Shown piece after piece: positions 49,137 through 57,818 of a DNA stretch of 64,000 nt. Below the pieces are notes generated by a model that saw only the letters and a program-made list of their open reading frames with translations, did no database searches and was not told the origin of the DNA. Each line of letters starts with the position of its first letter. The stretch's first letter is position 1. The position numbers and the translations under genes are program-made. The DNA is taken from contig NZ_CP108025.1 in the NCBI RefSeq assembly GCF_041435095.1, positions 5,952,001-6,016,000 of the forward strand. Direction: 5' to 3'. Origin of the DNA: Kitasatospora sp. NBC_00315. Its GTDB lineage: Bacteria; Actinomycetota; Actinomycetes; Streptomycetales; Streptomycetaceae.

Positions 49137-49883
49137 TCAGCCGCGTCCGATGTACGGCATGGCCGTGGCCATCACGGTCGCGAACTGGACGTTGGCCTCC
49201 AGCGGAAGATCCGCCATGTGCCGGACCGTCCTGGCCACGTCGGCCGCGTCCATGGTGGGCTCGGCGGCGATCCCGCCGTCGGCCTGGCGCACACCGGTGC
49301 TCATCGCGGCCGTCATGTCGGTGGCCGCGTTGCCGATGTCGATCTGCCCGCAGGCGATCCGGTACGGGCGCCCCTCCAGCGAGAGCGACCTCGTCAGACC
49401 GGTGACGGCGTGCTTGCTCGCGGTGTAGGCGACCGAATGGGGGCGCGGGACGTGCGCCGAGATCGAGCCGTTGTTGATGATGCGCCCGCCCTGCGGCTGC
49501 TGGGTCTTCATCAGCCGGAACGCCGCCTGCGCGCAGAGGAACGCGCCGGTCAGGTTGAGGTCGACCACCGCCCGCCACGCCTCGTGGCCGAGCTCCTCGA
49601 TCGGGGCGGCGACGCCGAAGGTCCCGGCGTTGTTGAAGAGCAGGTCGACCCGGCCGAAGCGCTCGGCCGTGCGGGCGAAGAGCGCGTCCACGGCGGCCGG
49701 GTCGGTCACGTCGGTGGGCACGACGAGGGCGTGCGGCTGCCCGCCGAGCCGCGCCGTCTCTTGCAGCGGCTCGGCGCGCCGACCGGCCAGGACGAGCTGC
49801 CGGCCGGCGGCGGCGAGCTCCAGGGCGACCGCCCGCCCGATACCGGCGCCGGCTCCCGTGATGACGGCGATCTGCTGGGGCAT
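49137..49883 (-). CDS. Short-chain dehydrogenase/reductase (SDR)
   Basis: 248 aa. Classical SDR: cofactor loop TGAGAGIGRAVALEL (TGxxxGIG), acidic/basic pocket AGRRAEPL suggesting NADPH, NNAG in LLFNNAGTF, catalytic Ser in INNGSIS and YxxxK in VAYTASKHAV. Substrate unknown. ATG start with GAGGAG upstream. It runs leftward, divergent from the lipoprotein esterase gene. Confidence 0.88.
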   Translation of the reverse strand: MPQQIAVITGAGAGIGRAVALELAAAGRQLVLAGRRAEPLQETARLGGQPHALVVPTDVTDPAAVDALFARTAERFGRVDLLFNNAGTFGVAAPIEELGHEAWRAVVDLNLTGAFLCAQAAFRLMKTQQPQGGRIINNGSISAHVPRPHSVAYTASKHAVTGLTRSLSLEGRPYRIACGQIDIGNAATDMTAAMSTGVRQADGGIAAEPTMDAADVARTVRHMADLPLEANVQFATVMATAMPYIGRG

Positions 49884-50363
49884 GGCGGGCTCCTCGTCGG
49901 TGGCGCCGGTCGGCGGCCCGGTCGGCCGGGCCTCTCGATCATCGGTGACCGGCCGCCGGGCGTCACTGGTGGGAGGCACCGAATCGCCGCCTGCCGAGCC
50001 CGGACCGGTATGGCGAGACCTCCCGGCGGGGGGCGTGGCACGCGCCCTCCGACGGCGCCCCGAGGGCCCCGGGCCGCCCTCCCCGCCGTTCGGCGGGGGT
50101 GCGGCGGCACCACCCCCGCCGAACGGCAGGGGCGCCCCCCGCCACTTCACCCGATTGCGGCAAAACGTTGGCCCGGCACGGGTTCGCGCGCAACCGGGCC
50201 GCCCGGGATCACGTCATAGGATCGCGGGACGGCGCGCGGTTTCCTCCGGGGGGCGCGCAGAACCGGGCGTGTGCCACCCACCGCCCTGGTCCCGCCGTGG
50301 CCCCACCCGGGGGCCACCGCCTGCCCACGCCGGGCCGGCGTGACACCGGTCGGAGTTCTCACC
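49884..50363. other. Divergent intergenic region, 480 bp
   Basis: Contains the perfect inverted repeat at 50086-50126. No gene supported. The SDR and esterase promoters should both lie here; no obvious consensus boxes. Confidence 0.45.
50086..50126. repeat. Perfect 16-bp inverted repeat
   Basis: Arms CCGTTCGGCGGGGGTG / CACCCCCGCCGAACGG with a 9-nt loop. It sits between divergent genes, so it is not an obvious terminator; it could be a shared operator or a mobile hairpin. Confidence 0.6.
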
Positions 50364-51398
50364 GTGCAGCCGCAGTCTCCGCGTTTCCGTGCCGTCCTGA
50401 CCGGCACCCTCTCCCTCGCCCTGGCCGCGGCGCTGGCGGCCTGCGGGAGTACGGACGGCGGCCCGAACGGCGACTCGGCGAAGTCGGGGAAGGGCGCGAC
50501 GGGCGCTGCGAACGGCAGCGCCGCGCCGAAAGCCACCGGTACGCCGACCAGGCCCGGCAAGGTGCTGATGCCGACCGGCCCGGCCGCGAGCTTCGGCAAG
50601 GCCCGGGACACCGCCGCGGGCCAGATCCTGATCACCACCCTGACCGGTGCCAAGTCCGGCGTGTCGGGCAAGGTCTGGGTCTGGCTGCCACCGGAGTACA
50701 ACGACCCCGCGTACGCGAAGACGGGTTTTCCCGTGCTCACCCTCTACGCGGGCGGGCAGAGCGCCGGTTACAACACCTGGACGGACAACCAGCTGCCGAT
50801 CCAGGAGGTCGACGCCCAGCTGTCCAAGGCCGGCCGGGCCCACCCCTTCATCATGATCATGCCGGTGCAGAACCTGGACTCCAACGAGGCCAAGGCCATG
50901 GAGTGCAGTGACATCCCCGGCCAGCCCAGGATCGGCACCTGGATGGCCGAGGACATCCCGGATTTCGTCCGCGCCAACTTCCGCACCGTCAGGGGCCGGG
51001 ACGGCTGGGGTCTGATGGGCGCCTCGACCGGTGCGTTCTGCAGTGCCAAGCTGGCCCTGCAGTTCCCCGACCGGTTCAAGGCGGCCGTCCCGATCGACGG
51101 CTACTTCAACCCCGACTCGCCGCTCTGGAAGGGCCACGAGGCCGAGCGGCTCGCCAACAGCCCGGGGGTGATGGTCGCCCAGGGCAAGGCCGACGTCCGG
51201 ATGCTCGCGACGGCGGGCGGCGCCAACGGCTACGAGAAGAAGATCGTCACGGACTGGGTGGCCAGGGCCGCCGCTCCGCTGAAGGTCGAGTACTACGAGC
51301 AGCCCGGCGGCAAGCACCTCACCGCGGACTTCAAGAAGATGATCCCCGACGCCCTGGAGTGGCTCACCAAGAACCTCGCGGGCCCCGAGGCGGACTGA
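50364..51398 (+). CDS. Lipoprotein esterase (antigen 85/esterase D-like alpha/beta hydrolase)
   Basis: 344 aa. Lipobox LAAALAAC near residue 28 marks a lipid-anchored exported protein, followed by a disordered Gly/Ser/Lys linker. The alpha/beta-hydrolase domain has FPVLTLYAGG, nucleophile elbow GLMGASTGAFC (G-x-S-x-G), VPIDGYF and a late catalytic His in QPGGKHLTADF. Members hydrolyse or transfer acyl groups at the cell surface. GTG at 50364 preferred (GGAG upstream); GTG at 50340 is an in-frame alternative. Confidence 0.82.
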   Translation: MQPQSPRFRAVLTGTLSLALAAALAACGSTDGGPNGDSAKSGKGATGAANGSAAPKATGTPTRPGKVLMPTGPAASFGKARDTAAGQILITTLTGAKSGVSGKVWVWLPPEYNDPAYAKTGFPVLTLYAGGQSAGYNTWTDNQLPIQEVDAQLSKAGRAHPFIMIMPVQNLDSNEAKAMECSDIPGQPRIGTWMAEDIPDFVRANFRTVRGRDGWGLMGASTGAFCSAKLALQFPDRFKAAVPIDGYFNPDSPLWKGHEAERLANSPGVMVAQGKADVRMLATAGGANGYEKKIVTDWVARAAAPLKVEYYEQPGGKHLTADFKKMIPDALEWLTKNLAGPEAD

Positions 51399-51575
51399 GC
51401 GGACGGCGCGGGGCCCGGCCTCCGACGACGGCCCCGCCGGTCCGCCCGCGCCCGTCCACCTCCTCGCGGGAGGGCCACACCCCGCTGACCTGCACGTCAA
51501 TCGGACATTGATTCGCTCCTGATCGACTGTCACCACCCTGGTGATCCCAGATCCGGCCGTTGCGAAGAGAGCGTC

Positions 51576-52310
51576 ATGCCCAGCCATCTGATGCCCGTCA
51601 AGTCCCCGCACATCCCGGCCGTGCCGGAACCCCGGCGAGAGCAGGACGCCGACGACCCGGACACCTCGCTGCGCTTCGCCGGGATCACCCTGGTGCACGC
51701 CGCGCTCCGCCGCGACCTGGCCAGGCTGCCCGACGCGCTGCGCCTGCTCCAGCCCGGCGACGACGTCCAGGGCGAGGCACTCCAGCGCCACTGGGACTTC
51801 CTCACCGCCATGCTCACCTGCCACCACGAGCAGCAGGACGGCAGGCTCTGGCCGATCCTGCGCCGCTTCGCGCCCGAGCTGCGGCTGCTGCTCAACTGGC
51901 TGGAGGACGACCACCACAACCTCGACCACTCCTTCACCCGGGTCACCACCCTGGTCCGGATCGCCACCCGGGACGCGGGCAGCGCCCGGCCGGTCGCCTA
52001 CGCGGTCGAGGATCTCGCGGCCCGGCTGGAGACCCACCTTCGGATCGAGGAGCGCCAGCTGCTGCCCCGGATGGCGTCGGTCTTCCCTCGCACCTCACGG
52101 ATCGGCACCCTGCCGGAGCTGCTGGACGTGCTGCGCTCCGCCGACGGGCCGGGCGTGGCCGACGCGCTGGCCTGGCTGCTGGACGGCGTCGAGGAGCGCC
52201 ACGTCCAGGCGCTGCTGGCGGACTGCGACGACGCCGTGGCCCGGCACTGGCCGCACTGGCGCGCCACGTACGAGCGCTGCACCGACCCGCTCTGGGGCCC
52301 CACCGACTGA
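51576..52310 (+). CDS. Hemerythrin-like HHE domain protein
   Basis: 244 aa, all-helical. His/Glu ligands of a hemerythrin-type di-iron site are spread over helices: FAGITLVHAALRRDL, MLTCHHEQQDGRLWP, EDDHHNLDHSF and ETHLRIEERQLLP. Such proteins bind oxygen, NO or iron, or act in redox stress. ATG start with a weak purine-rich upstream (GAAGAGAGCG). Monocistronic as far as can be seen. An imperfect 19-bp direct repeat (GACGGGCCGGCGCCACCGG) follows its stop. Confidence 0.75.
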   Translation: MPSHLMPVKSPHIPAVPEPRREQDADDPDTSLRFAGITLVHAALRRDLARLPDALRLLQPGDDVQGEALQRHWDFLTAMLTCHHEQQDGRLWPILRRFAPELRLLLNWLEDDHHNLDHSFTRVTTLVRIATRDAGSARPVAYAVEDLAARLETHLRIEERQLLPRMASVFPRTSRIGTLPELLDVLRSADGPGVADALAWLLDGVEERHVQALLADCDDAVARHWPHWRATYERCTDPLWGPTD

Positions 52311-52380
52311 CGGGCCGGCGCCACCGGCCCCACCGGCCGACGGGCCGGCGCCACCGGCGGCCGGGACATTCCGGGCGGGG

Positions 52381-53919
52381 TCAGGGGCGGGGTGCGCCCA
52401 GCCGCGCCAGGTACCCGGGCAGATCCGCCGGATCGTGCGTGGCCAGCCCGACGTACCCGTCCGGGCGGATCACGAACAGGCCGGGCCCGTACGCCTGCCG
52501 CGCGAGCCCGCCGGTGAGGCTCAGCGCGGCCACTCCGGCCGGGAGGACCGGCAGCTCGCAGTCCACCGCGAGCACCGAGAGGTGCGGCCCCCGGTAGAGG
52601 TCGAACAGCCGGTGCGACGCGCCGTCGCTCCCCGCGTACGGGGCGTCGGGAGCCCGGTCCCCGGCCCGCAGGGCGTCCTCGGCCAGGCCGTCACGGGCCT
52701 CGACCGTCAGCGGGCCGCCCCGGTAGCCGACGTTCATCTGGTCGGTGTCCCGGCCCCGGCGCGCCTGCCGGTCGTCGGTGCCCGAGCGCTCGGTGCGGTG
52801 CAGCCCGGTGCTGATCTCGATGACGGCGGCGGCGATCGGATACCGCTCCGCCTCGTAGCTGTCCAGCAGCGCTTCGTCGGCGCCGTCCCGCAGGATCCGG
52901 CCGAGCTTCCAGCCCAGGTTGTAGGCGTCCTGCACGCTGGTGTTGAGGCCCTGCCCGCCGGCGGGGGAGTGGATGTGCGCGGCGTCCCCCGCGAGCAGGA
53001 CCCGGCCTTGCCGGAACCGCTCGGCCAGCGCCGCCCGCGGGCGGAAGTCCGAGGCCCAGCGCACCTCCCGCACCGCGCTCGTCGGCAGGTGGCTGCGCTC
53101 CGCGACGGCCCGGCGCACACCCTCCGCCGTGGTGTCGGGCACCTCGTTCTCGTTCTCGTACCGGGCGAACAGCTGGAAGTCCTCGGTGCCGGGCAGCGGG
53201 CAGAGCAGCATCGCGCCGGCGGGGGCCTTCGGCCAGATGTGCCAGTTGTCGCGGTCCAGTCCGTCGATCCGGAGGTCGGCGACCAGGGCGGGCCTCGGGT
53301 CGACCTGCTCGCCGTGCATCGTGATGCCCGCCGCCCGGCGTACCGTGCTGCGCCCGCCGTCGGCCGCGACCAGGTACCGGGCGGTGACTTCGCGGGCCCG
53401 GCCGGAGGCGTCCGTGAGCGTGGCCCGGACGTGCCCGGGGTCCTGCTCGAAGCCGGTCAGCGCGGTGCCGAAGGCGACCGCGCCGCCGAGCTCCAGCAGC
53501 CGCGCGTGCAGGATCTCCTGGGTACGCCACTGCGGGATCATCCACGCGTCGGCGTACGGGGCGAAGGGGCCCGGCGTGCCGCGCTCGATCAGATCCCAGG
53601 TGCCGAGCCGCTCGCCACCCTCCCAGGACAGCATCAGCGGGTAGGGCGCACCGGCCGCGCGGATCGCGCCGAGCACGCCGAGATCCTCGAAGACCTCCTG
53701 CGTACGGGGCTGCAGGCCCTTGCCGCGCGAGCCGGGGAACAGCGCCTCGGCCTGCTCCACCACCAGGGCGTCCACGCCCCGCCGGGCGAGGTCGCAGGCG
53801 AGGGTGAGGCCGGTCGGCCCGGCGCCGACGATCAGGACCTCGGTCTCGGCGGGGAGGCGGTCGGTGGCGCTGGCGCTGGCGGCGGTCGTGGCGGTGGCCG
53901 GAGCCATGGGGGTGCTCAT
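52381..53919 (-). CDS. FAD-dependent aromatic/antibiotic monooxygenase
   Basis: 512 aa, class A flavoprotein hydroxylase (PHBH fold). FAD motifs: EVLIVGAGPTGLTLACDLARRG (GxGxxG), the DG region (YLVAADGGRST) and GRVLLAGDAAHIHSPAGGQGLN (GD motif), then a thioredoxin-like C-terminal domain. Related enzymes hydroxylate polyketides or inactivate tetracycline or rifampicin. Start chosen at the second ATG (53919), 7 bp after AAGGAG; the ATG at 53925 is too close. Divergent from a TetR regulator across two palindromic operators. Confidence 0.88.
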   Translation of the reverse strand: MSTPMAPATATTAASASATDRLPAETEVLIVGAGPTGLTLACDLARRGVDALVVEQAEALFPGSRGKGLQPRTQEVFEDLGVLGAIRAAGAPYPLMLSWEGGERLGTWDLIERGTPGPFAPYADAWMIPQWRTQEILHARLLELGGAVAFGTALTGFEQDPGHVRATLTDASGRAREVTARYLVAADGGRSTVRRAAGITMHGEQVDPRPALVADLRIDGLDRDNWHIWPKAPAGAMLLCPLPGTEDFQLFARYENENEVPDTTAEGVRRAVAERSHLPTSAVREVRWASDFRPRAALAERFRQGRVLLAGDAAHIHSPAGGQGLNTSVQDAYNLGWKLGRILRDGADEALLDSYEAERYPIAAAVIEISTGLHRTERSGTDDRQARRGRDTDQMNVGYRGGPLTVEARDGLAEDALRAGDRAPDAPYAGSDGASHRLFDLYRGPHLSVLAVDCELPVLPAGVAALSLTGGLARQAYGPGLFVIRPDGYVGLATHDPADLPGYLARLGAPRP

Positions 53920-53930
53920 GTCCATTCTCC

Positions 53931-53981
53931 TTAACGTCGTTAAGTTGCTGACGTCCACGAGCTTGGACTTAACGGTGTTAA
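53931..53981. promoter_or_regulatory. Twin TetR operators between the FAD monooxygenase and its regulator
   Basis: A perfect palindrome TTAACG-T-CGTTAA (53931-53943) and a second, imperfect copy TTAACGGTGTTAA (53969-53981), centres 38 bp apart. Position and symmetry fit autoregulated TetR control of both divergent genes. Confidence 0.8.
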
Positions 53982-54021
53982 ATTGTCAAGGGGGGCGAAG
54001 CGGAGCGGACGAAAGGCCGAC

Positions 54022-54666
54022 GTGGCACAGAAACTGGATCGGGCGCAGGTGGTCGACACGGCCCTGCGGCTCCTCAACGAGACCGGCCTGGAGGGCCTCA
54101 CGCTGCGCCGGATCGCTACCGAACTCGACGTCAAGGCACCCGCGCTGTACTGGCACTTCGCCAACAAGCAGGCGTTGCTCGACGAGATGGCCACCGAGAT
54201 GCTCCGCCGGATGAGCGCCGGCGCCGGCGCCGTACCGGCTGGGTGGCGGGACGCGCTCACCACCGCCTGCCGCACCCTGCGCCGCAGCCTGCTCGGCTAC
54301 CGCGACGGCGCCAAGGTCTTCAGCGGGACCACCCTCACCGACACGGGCCACAGCGAGGCGCAGAACGTCCTGCTCGGCGCCTTCGCCGCCGACGGCTTCG
54401 AGCCCGACGACGCCGTCCAGGCCTTCTTCACCGCGTACGCCTACACCATCGGCTTCGTGATCGAGGAGCAGGCCGTCCGGCCGCTGCCGGGCGGGCCGCC
54501 CGCACCGGCGTACGACCTGGCGGCCCGCGCCGAGCGGATCGGCCCCGACCGGCCGCTCGCGGCGGCGGCGGGCAGCGGGCTCTTCACCGACCAGGAGCGG
54601 CGCTTCGAACAGGGCCTGGCCATCCTGGTGGCCGGCGTCGCGGCGCTCCTCGGGCCGGTCGGCTGA
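54022..54666 (+). CDS. TetR-family regulator (tetracycline-repressor type)
   Basis: 214 aa. HTH at about 22-48 (LEGLTLRRIATELDVKAPALYWHF, then ANKQALLDEMA), very like class TetR(A-H) repressors, with a TetR_C-type ligand domain behind it. GTG start with AAAGG; a TTG further upstream would lie beside the operator and lacks a Shine-Dalgarno. Divergent from the FAD monooxygenase gene, which it presumably induces on ligand binding (inference). Confidence 0.88.
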   Translation: MAQKLDRAQVVDTALRLLNETGLEGLTLRRIATELDVKAPALYWHFANKQALLDEMATEMLRRMSAGAGAVPAGWRDALTTACRTLRRSLLGYRDGAKVFSGTTLTDTGHSEAQNVLLGAFAADGFEPDDAVQAFFTAYAYTIGFVIEEQAVRPLPGGPPAPAYDLAARAERIGPDRPLAAAAGSGLFTDQERRFEQGLAILVAGVAALLGPVG

Positions 54667-54679
54667 CCCCCGCCACAGC

Positions 54680-54728
54680 ACGAGGGGCGGTGGCCGCGGG
54701 CACCCGCCCGTTCGCCACCGCCCCTCGT
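54680..54728. terminator. Bidirectional terminator
   Basis: Perfect 15-bp arms ACGAGGGGCGGTGGC / GCCACCGCCCCTCGT, 19-nt loop, between the convergent TetR and DUF6891 genes. Confidence 0.8.
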
Positions 54729-54741
54729 CACCCGTTCGCGG

Positions 54742-55314
54742 CTACTCCGGCAACCGGTGCAGCCAGGTCAGCGGGGCCACCGTGATCACCTCGTCCGGCG
54801 AGCCGCTCCACTTCGCGTTCAGGCCCGCCTCCGCCAGGGCGGCGACGATCTCGCGGCCGATCTCGGCCGTCTCCTCCTCGGAGTGCCGGAACCCGCCGAA
54901 GCGCAGGGTCAGGCCCCCGCCGGCCGCCGCCCTCTCGGTGTCCTGCTCGTGGAAGAAGACGAACCCCCGCGATTCGTCGTCCGCCTCCCCGCCGATCTCG
55001 GCGTAGCCACAGCTGTTGCAGCAGGTGAAGTCCATCGCCGTGACGACGCCGTCGGACTCCAACTGGTCGAACGCCTCGACCAGCCGGTCGACGTCCGTGA
55101 TCTCCGGCCAGCCGACCTGCTCGGTGAGCCGCTCCTCCCACAGCGGTGCGACGATCCGCTCCGCCTGGCCCTCCGTCAGGCCCTGTTCGTCCAGGTAGTC
55201 GACCAGCGCCTCGGCTATCTCGTCGGGCTCCTGGAAACCGCCGCGGATCAGCTCCCGGGCGCGCTCTCGGGCATCGTGCAGTACGTCGGGGGCGAGCGGC
55301 GATTCCTGGGTCAT
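54742..55314 (-). CDS. DUF6891-like protein
   Basis: 190 aa, acidic, no membrane segment. The motif DFTCCNSCGYAEIG (about 93-106), followed by GFVFFHEQDTERA, GGLTLRFGG and WSGSPDEVITV, is one I associate with DUF6891. The Cys cluster may bind metal. Function unknown. ATG start. Divergent from the DUF1152 remnant, starts 71 bp apart. Confidence 0.65.
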   Translation of the reverse strand: MTQESPLAPDVLHDARERARELIRGGFQEPDEIAEALVDYLDEQGLTEGQAERIVAPLWEERLTEQVGWPEITDVDRLVEAFDQLESDGVVTAMDFTCCNSCGYAEIGGEADDESRGFVFFHEQDTERAAAGGGLTLRFGGFRHSEEETAEIGREIVAALAEAGLNAKWSGSPDEVITVAPLTWLHRLPE

Positions 55315-55384
55315 GCGCGAATCCTCGCACCCGCCGCCGACAACCCGCTGGCCGGGTGCCGTCCGCACTGTTAGCGTCCGGCGG

Positions 55385-55690
55385 ATGACCTCCCTGTTCG
55401 AGCCTCCGCTGCTGTCCCGACTCAGGGCCGCCGAGCGCATCCTGATCGCCGGTGCGGGCGGCGGATTCGACGTCTACGCGGGACTTCCCCTCGCGCTCGA
55501 GACCGACAGTCTGTTCGTCAATCCGCTGATGACGCTGTACTTCGGCGTCACGGTCGAGGCGCTGGCCTCGGAGCACCTGTATCTGGATCGCATCGAGCAC
55601 ACCCGGCAGACCCGTCAGATCAGCTCGGTCATCGAGGACTTCCGCGAGAGCCTGCCGCGACAGCGGCCGCCCCGGCAGTTCCCGCACTGA
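55385..55690 (+). pseudogene. Internally deleted DUF1152 gene
   Basis: 101 aa. Residues 1-37 match the DUF1152 N-terminus (ERILIAGAGGGFDVYAGLPLA), then the sequence jumps to what I recall as the family C-terminus (LFVNPLMTLYFGVTVEAL, DRIEHTRQTRQIS). DUF1152 proteins are about 300 aa, so some 200 residues are missing in frame at about residue 38. The frame is still open, but the nucleotide-binding-like core is lost, so it is probably nonfunctional. Confidence 0.65.
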
Positions 55691-55775
55691 CGTGGCGCCG
55701 TCGCGGAGCAGGGTGTCCTCGCGGTGCGGGGTGTCTTCGCCGTGGCGGATGCCCGCGCGGTCGGCGGAGGTCGTG

Positions 55776-56321
55776 TCAGCCGGCGGCCAGCCGGAACTCC
55801 AGGTCGCCGAACCGCACCTGGTCGCCCGGCACGACCCGGACGGCGCCGGCCACCCGTCGCCCGTTGACGTGCGTCCCGTTGGTCGAGCCCAGGTCGTACA
55901 GCACCCAGCCGGCGCCCTCCCGCCGCAGCTCGGCGTGCGCGCGTGACACCGAGGCGTCGCTGAGCCGCAGACCGGATCCGGGAAGCCGGCCGATCGTCAG
56001 CAGGGCCGGTCCGGCCTGCGGCAGGTTCAGCCCCGGCAGTCGCTCGGCCCGCCAGGCGCCCCGCAGTCCGACCCCGAAGGCCGAGATCCGGCCGACCGTG
56101 CGCAGCACCAGGCCGGGGAACGTCGGGCCGGCCGGCAGGTCGGCCAGCACCGCGTCCAACTCGGCCCGGCTGCGTGCCTGGAGCACGATCTCCATCCGGG
56201 TCATGAAGGTGTGGTGCGACAGCCGCCCGCTCCCGGCGCCCTCGCGCAGCGCCCCGAGCGCCGAATCCCGCTCGGCCTCCGACGGGCGGGCCAACCCGGT
56301 CCGGTACTCAGCAGAGGTCAT
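55776..56321 (-). CDS. DUF1707/FHA domain protein
   Basis: 181 aa. N-terminal DUF1707-like segment (RPSEAERDSALGALREGAGSGRLS) and a C-terminal forkhead-associated domain (about 105-178): TIGR, SDASVSRAHAEL, DLGSTNGTHVNGRRV, the phosphothreonine-binding signature. It should read Ser/Thr kinase signals, perhaps in cell division or secretion control; no kinase is nearby. ATG start. Confidence 0.85.
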   Translation of the reverse strand: MTSAEYRTGLARPSEAERDSALGALREGAGSGRLSHHTFMTRMEIVLQARSRAELDAVLADLPAGPTFPGLVLRTVGRISAFGVGLRGAWRAERLPGLNLPQAGPALLTIGRLPGSGLRLSDASVSRAHAELRREGAGWVLYDLGSTNGTHVNGRRVAGAVRVVPGDQVRFGDLEFRLAAG

Positions 56322-56566
56322 GGGCAGATTGTCGGGTCCGCCGGACGGGCCTGTCCAGAAGCCGGCCGCCGGTCACCCCCACCGCGAGGGGGCCGCCGCT
56401 CCCGTTCGTCCGGACCACCGCGTCACCGTCCTGCCCGGAAGCGCCGGCCCGGACGGGTGGTGCCCGACCCGCGCGGGCGCGGGCGCGGTCGGCCGTGTCG
56501 GGCAGGCCCTCGCTTCTCGGGCGGATCGGGCGCTCCGCGGACGGCTCTCGCTCCCGGACGGAGCCG

Positions 56567-57118
56567 TCAGGCCTTCCGGGCCGCGGCCAGGATCTTGTGC
56601 GTGGTGTGCAGGAACCGGCCGGTGCCCTGCCCGGGGTAGGACTTGCCGAACACCGCACCGGGGTTGGTGTTCATCCGTCCGCCCAGCAGGTGCATCACCA
56701 CGTACGCGGTGCCCGGGTCGGCACCGATGATCTCGTAGTGGCCCTTGGGCGAGGTCTGCGGCAGCGGGAACCCGGTCGGCAGCGGCTCGGAGAGGAAGAC
56801 CAGCACCAGGCGTACGTCCGGCCCGGCCTCGAACCCGGCGAACGGCTCGGCGGCGAGCAGCGACTCGACCTCCTCCACCGTGCGCAGCATGGCCGGTACG
56901 GGGTAGCCGAGGGCGGCGGCCAGATGCTCCTCGATCCGCCGGGTGAGGGCGGCGCGGTCCGTCTCGTCCGTGCGGAAGAAGACGTTGCCGCTCTGGATGT
57001 AGCTGCGTACACCGCTCAGCCCCAGTTCGGTGAACAGCTCGCGCAGCCGTTCCATCTTCACGGTGTGCCCGCCGACGTTGACGGCCCGGAGGAACGCGAT
57101 GTACGTCGTCTCGGTCAT
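56567..57118 (-). CDS. DUF1697 family protein
   Basis: 183 aa. Family pattern YIAFLRAVNVGGH, MERLRELFTELGLSGVRSYIQSGNV and LNTNPG-like RMNTNPGAVFGK near the end. Cytoplasmic, function unknown; common single gene in actinobacteria. The ATG lies at the edge of a perfect inverted repeat, so the transcript may be leaderless. Divergent from the PNPOx-like gene. Confidence 0.82.
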   Translation of the reverse strand: MTETTYIAFLRAVNVGGHTVKMERLRELFTELGLSGVRSYIQSGNVFFRTDETDRAALTRRIEEHLAAALGYPVPAMLRTVEEVESLLAAEPFAGFEAGPDVRLVLVFLSEPLPTGFPLPQTSPKGHYEIIGADPGTAYVVMHLLGGRMNTNPGAVFGKSYPGQGTGRFLHTTHKILAAARKA

Positions 57119-57123
57119 CGGCC

Positions 57124-57203
57124 CAGTCTGGCACCGGGCACCGACAACCGCCCCGGACGGAGTCGGGCGTACGGGGCGGTTGTCGGTGCCCGGTGCCAGA
57201 CTG
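57124..57203. promoter_or_regulatory. Perfect 32-bp inverted repeat forming a mirrored divergent promoter
   Basis: Arms 57124-57155 and 57172-57203, identical in reverse complement, loop 16 nt. On each strand the arm ends CCAGACTG with the hexamer CAGACT exactly 6 nt before the start codon (57118 on minus, 57209 on plus). A -10 at CAGACT would place both transcription starts on the A of ATG, i.e. leaderless mRNAs (inference). Confidence 0.75.
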
Positions 57204-57208
57204 ACGGC

Positions 57209-57682
57209 ATGGCTACCTGGCAGGATTTCGAGCACGAGGCACCGGATCTGGCGTCCGCGGTGCGGGCCCGTTTCGAGGCCAACAAGCACCATGTGCTGGC
57301 CACGGTGCGGGCCGGCGGCGCACCCAGGGTGAGCGGCACGGAGGTGGAGTTCATCGGCGCGGACCTGACGATCGGGTCGATGTACGGCGCGGTCAAGGCA
57401 CGCGACCTGCAGCGGGACGCCCGCTTCGCGTTGCACAGCAACCCGGGGGATTCGTCGATGGAGGGCGGCGACGCCAAGGTCGCCGGCCGCGCGGTCGAGA
57501 TCACCGACGCGGTCGAGCTGACCGCGTGGGAGTCGGAGCTGCCCGAGCCGCCGCCGCCCGGCCCGTTGCACGCCTTCCGGCTGGAGCTGGACCAGGTGGT
57601 GCTCACCAGCGTGGAGGAGGACCACCTGATGATCCTCTCCTGGCATCCGGGCGAGCCGGTGAAGACCGTCCAGCGCCACTGA
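57209..57682 (+). CDS. Pyridoxamine 5'-phosphate oxidase-like (FMN/F420-binding split barrel) protein
   Basis: 157 aa. Split-barrel features: FEANKHHVLATVRAGGAPRVSGTEVEF, TIGSMYGAVKARDLQRDARFALHS (cofactor phosphate region) and the final VEEDHLMILSWHPG strand. Could bind FMN, F420 or haem; reaction unknown. ATG at 57209 just after the mirrored repeat. Its last codons including the stop are duplicated in tandem (57665-57698), without changing the frame. Confidence 0.8.
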   Translation: MATWQDFEHEAPDLASAVRARFEANKHHVLATVRAGGAPRVSGTEVEFIGADLTIGSMYGAVKARDLQRDARFALHSNPGDSSMEGGDAKVAGRAVEITDAVELTAWESELPEPPPPGPLHAFRLELDQVVLTSVEEDHLMILSWHPGEPVKTVQRH

Positions 57683-57698
57683 CCGTCCAGCGCCACTG
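57665..57698. repeat. 17-bp tandem duplication over the stop codon
   Basis: ACCGTCCAGCGCCACTG occurs twice head to tail; the first copy encodes TVQRH and the stop of the PNPOx-like protein, the second lies in the 3' untranslated region. Confidence 0.8.
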
Positions 57699-57818
57699 AC
57701 CGGCGGCCCGGCCGACCGGCCGTGCTCGGACCGGCCGTGCCCCGACCGCCCGTCCGCACAGGTGGCCGGGGGCTGTCGGGGGCTGTCGGGGGCCCCGGGG
57801 CCCCGGCGGCGCCTGCGG

